Source: Treponema sp.
GTDB lineage: Bacteria > Spirochaetota > Spirochaetia > Treponematales > Treponemataceae
DNA length: 52,443 bases
Assembly: GCA_017934745.1 (NCBI GenBank)
Contig: JAGBIY010000025.1
Span: 1-52,443, forward strand
Reading direction: 5' to 3'
Both the position numbers and the translations under genes were made by a program. A model generated the notes under the pieces. That model saw nothing but the letters and a program-made list of their open reading frames with translations. It did no database searches and was not told the origin of the DNA. Positions 31,626-39,003 of this stretch are shown in pieces. Each line of letters begins with the position of its first letter. Position 1 is the first letter of the stretch.

Positions 31626-32308
31626 TTTTCTCGGCGGCTCTCTCGATAGGTCTTTCTTCTTTCTTCCTCGGCTCCGCGTTCGGCTGCGTCCTGTGCATCG
31701 TCTTCGCCAAGCTCTTTGGAAAGCGGTTCTTGAAATGCCGAGTCTCTCTGATGCTTTTCTTCTCCGCTTTTGCAGTATGTTCAGCGGCCGCTTTCGCCGT
31801 GTTCGTGCAAGGAAGGTTCAGTTTTTCGAGCGCATTCTCCTCGTCCGACAATGTTGTGTTCTTCGCCGGGCTTTTTTCTCTCGGAACTGTCGTCTCGTCG
31901 CTTTGGAAATTCGCGCTTGCCCCCGCCTTAATCGCGTTTGTCGCCGTTTCCGTGCACACGTCGAAGCTCATTGACAACAGGTTCCCGTCTTTTTCTCTCC
32001 AGTCGCCGCTTTCTGTTCCGTCCGACTCCGCCTGTGTCCGAATCCGGGTCTATAAAATTCCGCCGAAACTTCTCTTGCCGGTCGGACGCTTCTTCTACGA
32101 GGTCGAAGTGGATGGAGACGACGATGGTGGCGGTTCCGCGGCCGTCGCTGCAGAGGAAAAAAAGTCTGGATTCTCCTCGTGGATTTTCGGCGATGTGGAG
32201 GAAATCCGCCTTGAGCTTCCGTCCGCGAAGGTCTATCCGGCTCTTTTCATGCTGAAATTCGAGAGAGGTCTTGATGATTTCAGCTATTCCGTCTCCCGCA
32301 CTCTCTGA
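31622..32308 (+). CDS. Unknown integral membrane protein
   Basis: A 228-residue protein with four probable membrane helices in the first 125 residues (FSAALSIGLSSFFLGSAFGC; VSLMLFFSAFAVCSAAAFAV; VVFFAGLFSLGTVV; FALAPALIAFVAVSV). A soluble C-terminal part has a beta-rich character and an acidic DGDDDGGG loop. No family is recognised. ATG 31622 overlaps the stop of the cytidylate-kinase-like gene by 4 nt, so the two are translationally coupled and probably act together. The C-terminal stretch is predicted to lie on the side opposite to, or the same as, the N-terminus depending on helix count, which I cannot settle. Confidence 0.6.
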   Translation: MIFSAALSIGLSSFFLGSAFGCVLCIVFAKLFGKRFLKCRVSLMLFFSAFAVCSAAAFAVFVQGRFSFSSAFSSSDNVVFFAGLFSLGTVVSSLWKFALAPALIAFVAVSVHTSKLIDNRFPSFSLQSPLSVPSDSACVRIRVYKIPPKLLLPVGRFFYEVEVDGDDDGGGSAAVAAEEKKSGFSSWIFGDVEEIRLELPSAKVYPALFMLKFERGLDDFSYSVSRTL

Positions 32309-32340
32309 AGCCGACAGGTCTGATTTTAAGTTAGCCATTA

Positions 32341-32369
32341 TTGACTTTTTCATTTTCCGTAACGATACT
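32341..32369 (+). promoter_or_regulatory. Promoter of the phosphatidyltransferase gene, leaderless geometry
   Basis: TTGACT (32341-32346), a 17-bp spacer, then GATACT (32364-32369). The ATG at 32376 lies 6 nt after the -10 box, so transcription should start on the A of ATG. Confidence 0.65.
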
Positions 32370-32375
32370 TCAAGA

Positions 32376-33020
32376 ATGAAAACTTCCAATAAATTCACGC
32401 TTTTCAGAGTCATAGCTGCACCCATCTTTTTCATCATATATTTTCTTCCCGATTGGATTTCCTCTCCAGACGGCAGCGTGGTCTCAATCGCTTCTTTTTG
32501 TATGCTCGTGCCTCTCCTGATTGTCGCGGAGCTGACCGATTACTGGGACGGACACTTCGCGCGGAAGCACAACGAGGTGAGCGATTTCGGCAAGATGTTC
32601 GACCCGTTCGCGGATGTTTTCCTTCATCTTTCGGTTTTCACTTGCTTCGTTTTCTCCGGGTACATGCCCGCGGTCTGCTTCGTGCTCATTCTGTACAGGG
32701 AATTCTCCCAGAATTTTTTGCGCATGATAGCCGCCAAGCAGGGGACCGCAATAGCCGCCAGGAAAGGCGGAAAATTCAAGACGGTCTTCTATGTCGTCAG
32801 CTGCTTTGTCGCCCTCGCCATAGAAGGTTTCGTGCGCACTGGAATCGCTGACTGTCTCGTTTCTCATGGAATCCTTCAGAATGAGTCTCTCGACTCCCTT
32901 CTTGTCGTTCTGCACCGCGTGTCGCTCGGCTTTTTTGTGTTCTGCGTCGTCTTCTCTTACGCTTCGTTTTTGGACTACGTCAAGAATTTCGGAAGCGTGT
33001 TCAAGGACGCCAGCAAGTAA
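32376..33020 (+). CDS. pgsA: CDP-alcohol phosphatidyltransferase (PgsA-like)
   Basis: A membrane enzyme that transfers a phosphatidyl group from CDP-diacylglycerol to an alcohol, most likely glycerol 3-phosphate. The full catalytic motif D-x2-D-G-x2-A-R-x8-G-x3-D-x3-D is present (DYWDGHFARKHNEVSDFGKM followed by FDPFAD). About six membrane helices are visible. The start at 32376 was chosen because the promoter fits it and the sequence from MKTSNKFTLFRV is typical; an ATG at 32271 would overlap the preceding gene. Substrate could also be inositol or serine; the length of 214 favours PgsA. Confidence 0.82.
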   Translation: MKTSNKFTLFRVIAAPIFFIIYFLPDWISSPDGSVVSIASFCMLVPLLIVAELTDYWDGHFARKHNEVSDFGKMFDPFADVFLHLSVFTCFVFSGYMPAVCFVLILYREFSQNFLRMIAAKQGTAIAARKGGKFKTVFYVVSCFVALAIEGFVRTGIADCLVSHGILQNESLDSLLVVLHRVSLGFFVFCVVFSYASFLDYVKNFGSVFKDASK

Positions 33021-33050
33021 TCTTTCGAAGGTGCGTTTTTTTATATTCCT

Positions 33051-35411
33051 ATGAAGAAAGTTATTCCACTGGTTTTTGTGCTCGTCGCGGTCGTACTCGC
33101 TTTTTTTGTGTTCAGCAAGAATCTTTTCAGCGAGGGCGCTGCCGTTTCCCATTCAAAGGTCGTCGTTCCAACGTCGGGGGATTCTAGAAGCGATGTCGAG
33201 CTTTCGGAGTCCGCTGCCGGAACGTCATTCATATCGCTTTTGAACGAGGAGACTCTCATTTCGACAGTCGAGTCCGACATCGACGACGACGGGTTCGAGG
33301 ACCAGGTGAACATAATAAAGAGCGCGTCCGTTCCCGCTTTGCAGATAGTTGTCGCCCTTTTCAGTTCCGCCTCCTCAAAATACGAGCGTTCCTATACCAT
33401 TCAGACGGAGATTTCACAGGTCAGGACGTTCGTGTGCGCGGCTCTGGATGTTGTGGGCAATCACAAGAACGCTTTGGTCTACCAGGGAATCGCCGACGAT
33501 GGAAAATCCGTCATGAAAATCTATTCTGCGGTGAAGGGAAGCGGTTCGGACTCCGAATTCAAGATGGATTTGATTGGGGATTTCAGCGCGGAGGGCACGA
33601 TTTTCATCCAGCAGAATCCAAGAAGCGAAGGATACGAGATGTCGCAGTCGAGCGGGGAGAGTTTCCCTGTCTGGGTGTACACTTCCGAGTCCCATAGCAC
33701 ATCAAACTCGACCCGCCTCGACCAAATACAGACGATGTACGACTGGAGCCCTTCCGAGAAAAAATATGTCGAATCGAAGTCGATACACGTGGCTGGAAGT
33801 TCAATAGCCGCGAAGGAACTCGCCAAGATTCAGGATGGAACTGTCTCTTCTTTCTCGAAATTCCTTGACGGACTCTGGTACAAGAACGACAACTCGAAAG
33901 AGCGCAGGTACATCTTCTTCGACTACCAGAACGAGGAAATCGTCTTCTACTATCAGGACAGCGAGGAAGTCTACAGCTGGCTCAAAAGCAATCTCCGGCG
34001 CAACGGCATCTATTTCTCCTCCGTGAACAAGTCGATAGAGAACCTCCTTCGGAAATTCGACATCTCCCTCGTCAGCCTCGATGAAATCCGTGTGCTCATC
34101 CATGATGACGTTCGCATGCTTATAGGCGAGGAGAACTTGTGGGACGGCGCGTACAAGAAAGTCGTCACGACAAAGAAAAGCGAGCCGAACAGGGAGCGCG
34201 TGAGCGAATATGTCGAGAAGCTTGTGAAAGAGGAGAAGTGGGCTTCGGCTGACGGCAGCGTGATAGACTTCGGCAACGGAACGTACAGCATAGAAAAGGA
34301 CGGTGTGAGCGACAAGGGCCGCTACACGCAGATAGACATATTCGGAAAGACTTTCATCCAGTTCAGGTCGGAGAAGGGGACTGTCTTCCTTTCTGGAAGC
34401 TATCTTCCTTCCAGCGCGGACGACGGCGAGGGCGGGGAGACCGTGACATTGCAGAAGGTCGCCGTCAGCCCCGACGGTTTTTATCCAGAGCAGACGGCTC
34501 CGATTGTGCTGAAGAAGCATGTCGAGCTTACGAACGAAGCCGTTGTGGCGGAGACTGTCTCCGAGAGCGACGCCGAGGGCGATTTCCAGACGCAGGAGTC
34601 CAAGTCCCAGGTCGTCATGGCGAAGAATGCGGAGAAGGATTTGCCTGTTCCGAAGGCGACTGTCAGGATTTCTCCGCGATATTTCAGCCCCGACGGCGAC
34701 GGCAGCGGAGATGAGCTGAACGTCCTCTTGAACGTGGAAAGCGAGGCCGCGATAAAGAGCTGGTCTTTCGTCGTGAAGAACCAGGACGGAAAAAAGACTT
34801 TCTGGTCGAAAAGCGGCACTTCGTCTGTCGACGGAAAAATCGTCTGGAACGGAAAAAGCTCCACGGGCGAGCTTGTCCAGTCCGCGACCGATTATCCTTA
34901 TGTCTTCACGCTGGAGGACGTGAACGGAACAAAATGCGTGGAGGAGGGCGTCGTGCAGGTCGACATCCTCGTCATTCCGGAGAACGGCCGCCTCAAAATC
35001 CAGGTTCCTTCGATTATCTTCCGAAGCGACCATGCCGACTTCTTGTCTGATTCAGCGGTTCGCGCCGACCCGAAGTGGGACGGGGAGAGCAAGGGTCTTG
35101 GTCAGACCACAATCGACAACAACGAGCGCGTCCTTGGGCGTGTCGCGGAAATCCTCAAGAAATTCCAGGACTACAACGTCCGCATCGAAGGAAACGCGAA
35201 CAACATGTCAGGCACGAAAAAGGAAGAGGAGGAAGTCACGGGGCTGTCGAAGGAGCGCGCGCAGTTCGTCATGGATTGGCTCGTGCGAGACGGCATTTCC
35301 GCAGACAGGCTCTCGGCTGTCGGAAACGGAAGCAAGTACGCCGTTGCCAAGTCGTGGGACGCGGAGAACCGCTGGAAGAACAGGCGCGTCGATTTCATAT
35401 TGGTCAAGTAA
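33051..35411 (+). CDS. Large OmpA-family envelope protein with N-terminal beta-rich domain and FlgD-like Ig domain
   Basis: A 786-residue protein. An N-terminal hydrophobic segment (about 5-22, no lipobox Cys) is a signal or anchor. Residues about 60-450 are beta-rich (WYKNDNSKERRYIFFDYQNE; then YSWLKSNLRRNGIYFSSVNK) and remind me of treponemal pallilysin-related adhesins (Tp0751-like); that assignment is from memory and unverified. A FlgD/gliding-type Ig segment is at about 540-640 (RISPRYFSPDGDGSGDELNV). The C-terminal OmpA domain is at about 655-786 (RIEGNANNMSG; LSKERAQFVMDWLV; ISADRLSAVGNG; NRRVDFILV) and should bind peptidoglycan. It begins 30 nt after the previous gene. Confidence 0.75.
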   Translation: MKKVIPLVFVLVAVVLAFFVFSKNLFSEGAAVSHSKVVVPTSGDSRSDVELSESAAGTSFISLLNEETLISTVESDIDDDGFEDQVNIIKSASVPALQIVVALFSSASSKYERSYTIQTEISQVRTFVCAALDVVGNHKNALVYQGIADDGKSVMKIYSAVKGSGSDSEFKMDLIGDFSAEGTIFIQQNPRSEGYEMSQSSGESFPVWVYTSESHSTSNSTRLDQIQTMYDWSPSEKKYVESKSIHVAGSSIAAKELAKIQDGTVSSFSKFLDGLWYKNDNSKERRYIFFDYQNEEIVFYYQDSEEVYSWLKSNLRRNGIYFSSVNKSIENLLRKFDISLVSLDEIRVLIHDDVRMLIGEENLWDGAYKKVVTTKKSEPNRERVSEYVEKLVKEEKWASADGSVIDFGNGTYSIEKDGVSDKGRYTQIDIFGKTFIQFRSEKGTVFLSGSYLPSSADDGEGGETVTLQKVAVSPDGFYPEQTAPIVLKKHVELTNEAVVAETVSESDAEGDFQTQESKSQVVMAKNAEKDLPVPKATVRISPRYFSPDGDGSGDELNVLLNVESEAAIKSWSFVVKNQDGKKTFWSKSGTSSVDGKIVWNGKSSTGELVQSATDYPYVFTLEDVNGTKCVEEGVVQVDILVIPENGRLKIQVPSIIFRSDHADFLSDSAVRADPKWDGESKGLGQTTIDNNERVLGRVAEILKKFQDYNVRIEGNANNMSGTKKEEEEVTGLSKERAQFVMDWLVRDGISADRLSAVGNGSKYAVAKSWDAENRWKNRRVDFILVK

Positions 35412-35437
35412 AGCCGTGGACTTCAAATCCGCAAACA

Positions 35438-35466
35438 TTGAACAAAACATTCTCTCTCAATAAAAT
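35438..35466 (+). promoter_or_regulatory. alaS promoter, near-leaderless
   Basis: TTGAAC (35438-35443), a 17-bp spacer, then TAAAAT (35461-35466). The ATG at 35476 is 9 nt after the -10 box, leaving a 5' leader of about 2-3 nt. Confidence 0.62.
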
Positions 35467-35475
35467 GAATGAATT

Positions 35476-37302
35476 ATGACTGCTAACGAACTACGCTCAA
35501 AATACATTGAGTTCTTCAAATCGAAAAATCATGCTGAGATTTCTGGACAGTCTTTGATTCCAGAAAATGACCCTTCCGTTTTGTTCACGACAGCCGGTAT
35601 GCATCCGCTCGTTCCTTATCTTTTGGGAGAGAAGCATCCTTCGGGCACCCGCTTGACCGACTACCAGAAATGCGTCCGCACCGGCGACATCGACGAGGTT
35701 GGAGATCCGTCCCACCTCACTTGCTTTGAAATGCTCGGAAACTGGTCTTTGGGCGACTACTTCAAGAAAGAATCCATTGCGTTCTCGTATGAATTTTTGA
35801 CAAGCCCAAAGTGGCTCGGTCTCGACCCTAGAAAGATTTCCGTCACGGTTTTCTCAGGAGATGACAACGCTCCTCGCGACGAAGAGGCCGCGAATTTCTG
35901 GAAGGAGAACGGAATGCCGGAGGACAAAATCGCTTACCTTCCTGCTTCCGACAACTGGTGGGCCGCGGGTCCGACCGGTCCTTGCGGTCCCGACACAGAG
36001 ATTTTCTACTGGGTAGGGGAGGGGCTTCCTCCTGTCGGCTCGAACAAGGGCACCGATTCCGCCAACTGGATGGAAATCTGGAACAACGTCTTCATGCAGT
36101 ACAACAGGGTCGACGAGAAGACCCTCGTCCCGCTTCCGAAGAAGAATGTCGACACTGGAATGGGACTTGAGAGGACGAACTGCATTTTGCAGGGAAAGAC
36201 CAGTGTCTATCTCACCGAGGTTTTCCAGCCGATTATCCAGAAAATCGAGGAGCTTTCGAACTACAAGTATGGCTCTGACGAGGAGAAGGACAAGTCCGTC
36301 CGAATCATCGCCGACCACTCCCGCGCTTCCGTGTTCATCTTGGGCGACCAGAAGGGCGTCTCTCCTTCGAACGTCGGAGCGGGCTATGTCCTCAGGCGTT
36401 TGATTCGCCGCGCAGTCCGCCACGGAATGAAGCTCGGAATCGAGAAGGAGTTCTTGGCGGAGATTGCGGACGCCGTAATCGCGAACTTCAAAATCGCCTA
36501 CCCGGAGCTTGAGACGAATTCCGAGAAGATAAAGAAGGAACTCACCGCCGAGGAGAACAAATTCCGCCTCACGCTCAAGAAGGGCGAGGCGGAATTCCAG
36601 AAGCTCCTCCCGAATTTGATGAAGAACCCGAAGAAAGAGATTTCCGGCAAGGTCGCGTTCAGGCTTTACGACACGTTCGGTTTCCCTGTGGAGCTCACAC
36701 AGGAGCTTGGAGCCGAGAACGGCTTCACAGTCGACTTGGAAGGATTCAAGGAAGCGGAGAAGAAGCACCAGGAGGCTTCCAAGTCCCTCGACGCTGGAAA
36801 GGCGAAGGGCGGTTTGGCCGAGCAGAGCGATGTGACGACAAAGTACCACACGGCGACGCACCTGCTCCAGCAGGCTCTCGTGGACGTGCTCGGCGACCAG
36901 GTTGCCCAGAAGGGCTCCAACATCAACAATGAGCGCATGAGGTTCGACTTCACGTTCGAGCGTCCGATGACGAAGGAGGAAATCCAGAAAGTCCAGGACA
37001 TCGTGAACGAGAAAATCAAGGAAGACTTGCCTGTGGACATGAGGATAATGACTTTGGACGAAGCGAAGGCGGAAGGCGCGAGGGCGTTGTTCTCGAACAA
37101 GTACGGCGAGCAGGTAAAAGTCTACACAATCGGGCGCGACCCGAAGACCGACTGGTTCTCCAAGGAAGTCTGCGGTGGACCACACGTCCAGCACACGGCC
37201 CAGATTGGGGAATTCAAAATCGAGAAGGAGCAGTCTTCTTCGGCAGGTGTCCGCAGAATCCGCGCGACAATTTCCGGCGGGTTGCCGCTCGATCCTCAAT
37301 GA
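35476..37302 (+). CDS. alaS: Alanine--tRNA ligase, short form
   Basis: Charges tRNA-Ala. The aminoacylation domain is clear (FFKSKNHAEISGQSLIPEND; then TGDIDEVGDPSHLTCFEMLG and NWWAAGPTGPCGPDTEIFYW). The editing domain has HTATH near residue 457 and CGGPH near residue 570, completing the metal site. At 608 residues it is far shorter than the usual 850-880 because the C-terminal C-Ala domain is missing; as I recall, this short form occurs in other spirochaetes. No ribosome site precedes the ATG, in line with the promoter geometry. Confidence 0.94.
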   Translation: MTANELRSKYIEFFKSKNHAEISGQSLIPENDPSVLFTTAGMHPLVPYLLGEKHPSGTRLTDYQKCVRTGDIDEVGDPSHLTCFEMLGNWSLGDYFKKESIAFSYEFLTSPKWLGLDPRKISVTVFSGDDNAPRDEEAANFWKENGMPEDKIAYLPASDNWWAAGPTGPCGPDTEIFYWVGEGLPPVGSNKGTDSANWMEIWNNVFMQYNRVDEKTLVPLPKKNVDTGMGLERTNCILQGKTSVYLTEVFQPIIQKIEELSNYKYGSDEEKDKSVRIIADHSRASVFILGDQKGVSPSNVGAGYVLRRLIRRAVRHGMKLGIEKEFLAEIADAVIANFKIAYPELETNSEKIKKELTAEENKFRLTLKKGEAEFQKLLPNLMKNPKKEISGKVAFRLYDTFGFPVELTQELGAENGFTVDLEGFKEAEKKHQEASKSLDAGKAKGGLAEQSDVTTKYHTATHLLQQALVDVLGDQVAQKGSNINNERMRFDFTFERPMTKEEIQKVQDIVNEKIKEDLPVDMRIMTLDEAKAEGARALFSNKYGEQVKVYTIGRDPKTDWFSKEVCGGPHVQHTAQIGEFKIEKEQSSSAGVRRIRATISGGLPLDPQ

Positions 37303-37359
37303 TGGCAGTTTTTCAATTCTCTGTGGTTGAAAAATCGTAACTATAAATATAAAAAAATG

Positions 37360-37410
37360 TTTTCAGATTAAATCAAAGGTATTTTTTCGCCTGAAAATTT
37401 AATCTGAAAA
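37360..37410. promoter_or_regulatory. Long inverted repeat in the leader of the foldase gene
   Basis: TTTTCAGATTAAAT (37360-37373) and ATTTAATCTGAAAA (37397-37410) form a perfect 14-bp stem with a 23-nt loop. It ends right before the AGAGGT ribosome site of the gene at 37424. TTGAAA (37327-37332) and TATAAA (37348-37353) could be a promoter that starts transcription at the first stem base, so this may be a 5'-end stabilising stem-loop; a protein operator is the alternative. Confidence 0.55.
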
Positions 37411-37423
37411 AGAGGTAATAAAG

Positions 37424-38509
37424 ATGAAACGTTTCGCTCTTGTAGCAACAATGCTTTTGGCTTTTGTGACGACAGTGGCAGCCCAAGCCGATTTGCAGCC
37501 GCTCGCCGTCGTAAAATTGAACAAATCAGAGACAATCACGTTGAAACAGCTCAAAACAAGAGTTGAGATGTATCAAAAGCAGAACAAAATCCAGACCTTC
37601 ACGATTGAGCAGAAGAAGGAGATTCTCGCCGCCATAATCGATGAGAAGTTGATTGGGCAGGCCGCCGCCAAGGCAGGTCTTTCTCTCACGGACACCCAGG
37701 TGAACCAGTATTTCCTGCAGAGCTTGAGCATGCAGGTCGGCCGCCAGGTGACGGAGAACGAGTTCGCCGAAATCATCAAGAAGAACACGGGCCTTTCCCT
37801 CGACGACTTCATGAAGCAGCAGGTCGGAATGAACGTGGCCGACTACAAGGCGTACCTCAAGAACCAGCTCGTCGCCCAGCAGTACGTCCTCCAGCAGAAG
37901 AACGTGCAGGAGGAGGTCAAGAAGGTCGCCGCCACCGATTCGGAAATCAGGAATTTCTATGATTTGAACAAGTCCTCGTTCGTGCAGAACGACATGGCCA
38001 AGGTCTTCCTGGTCGTCGTGCCGAAGGGAAACGACATCGAAGCCGCCCGCACAAAGGCGAACAAGATGCTGAACGACTTGAAGGACAAGAAAATCACTTT
38101 CGACTCGATAAAGGCGAACGCCGCGAACGACAAGACATATCAGGGCGGGGACCTCCTCATCCAGAAGACGGCGCAGCACGCGATGCAGCTTGGAATAACG
38201 GCGAACGATTTGAACGAGCTTTTTGGACGAAGCGTGGGCTATATTTCCGAGTTGAACGAGACGAAGAACGACTTCCAGTTCTACGCTGTCCGCCAGAAGT
38301 ACGCCGCGAAGATGCTCGCAATCGGCGATGTCGTGCAGCCTGAGACGACAATAACAGTCTACGACTACATAAAGCAGAATTTGACGAATCAGAAGCAGCA
38401 GGCCGCTCTTTTGAAGGCTGTCAACGATTTGACTAAGTCGCTGGACACTCCTGAGAATGTGGAGCGCAAGAAGACGGGCGATGCCCTCGACAAACTCTTG
38501 AATTGGTAA
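37424..38509 (+). CDS. SurA-like periplasmic foldase with parvulin-type C-terminal part
   Basis: A 361-residue exported protein. The signal peptide (residues 1-20) ends in VAAQA. A SurA N-terminal chaperone fold lies at about 40-180 (KKEILAAIIDEKLIGQAAAK; then GLSLTDTQVNQYFLQS). A degenerate parvulin-like region follows at about 190-290 (VFLVVVPKGNDIEAARTKAN). It probably guides outer-membrane proteins; isomerase activity is uncertain. nusB follows 12 nt later, so foldase, nusB and the TPR lipoprotein gene likely form one transcript behind the inverted-repeat leader. Confidence 0.78.
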   Translation: MKRFALVATMLLAFVTTVAAQADLQPLAVVKLNKSETITLKQLKTRVEMYQKQNKIQTFTIEQKKEILAAIIDEKLIGQAAAKAGLSLTDTQVNQYFLQSLSMQVGRQVTENEFAEIIKKNTGLSLDDFMKQQVGMNVADYKAYLKNQLVAQQYVLQQKNVQEEVKKVAATDSEIRNFYDLNKSSFVQNDMAKVFLVVVPKGNDIEAARTKANKMLNDLKDKKITFDSIKANAANDKTYQGGDLLIQKTAQHAMQLGITANDLNELFGRSVGYISELNETKNDFQFYAVRQKYAAKMLAIGDVVQPETTITVYDYIKQNLTNQKQQAALLKAVNDLTKSLDTPENVERKKTGDALDKLLNW

Positions 38510-38521
38510 CGGAAAAATCAT

Positions 38522-38998
38522 ATGTCACGAAGAAAAAGCAGAATCTTGGCGTTTCAGGGACTTTATTCAATAGAAGTTGGAAACAATTCCCTTGAAGACG
38601 TGTTGAGATTCGATTGGAACAACAGTCAACTTGAGTCGGAGCAGGATTCTGATAATTCCGGTTCAGAAAAGTCTCAGGAGGAAATCCCTTCCGAGAACAT
38701 CGTTTATGCCCGAATGCTGGTTTCCGGCACGATGGAGCATTTGGGTGAAATCGACGAGATAATCAAGATGCATTTGAAGTCTTGGGATATTTCGCGGGTC
38801 AACAAAGTTTCCCTTTCGATTTTGCGCATGAGCGTCTATTCGTTGAAGTATCAGCCTGAGCTTTTGCCTTCGATTGTCATTGACGAGGCGATTCATCTCG
38901 CAAAATCATTTGGACCGTCTGATTCGTTCAAGTTTGTCAATGCGATTCTCGATAATATAAAAAAATACGTAAACAAAACGAACGAATCGAAGATATAG
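38522..38998 (+). CDS. nusB: Transcription antitermination factor NusB
   Basis: A 158-residue all-helical NusB, which binds boxA RNA with S10 during rRNA transcription. It begins MSRRKSRILAFQGLYSIE and ends with the typical RVNKVSLSILRMSVYSLKYQ, then PSIVIDEAIHLAKSFGPSDS and KFVNAILDNI. An acidic insert lies at about residues 35-60. It lies 12 nt after the foldase gene and 5 nt before the TPR lipoprotein gene. Confidence 0.93.
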   Translation: MSRRKSRILAFQGLYSIEVGNNSLEDVLRFDWNNSQLESEQDSDNSGSEKSQEEIPSENIVYARMLVSGTMEHLGEIDEIIKMHLKSWDISRVNKVSLSILRMSVYSLKYQPELLPSIVIDEAIHLAKSFGPSDSFKFVNAILDNIKKYVNKTNESKI

Positions 38999-39003
38999 GT
39001 AAA

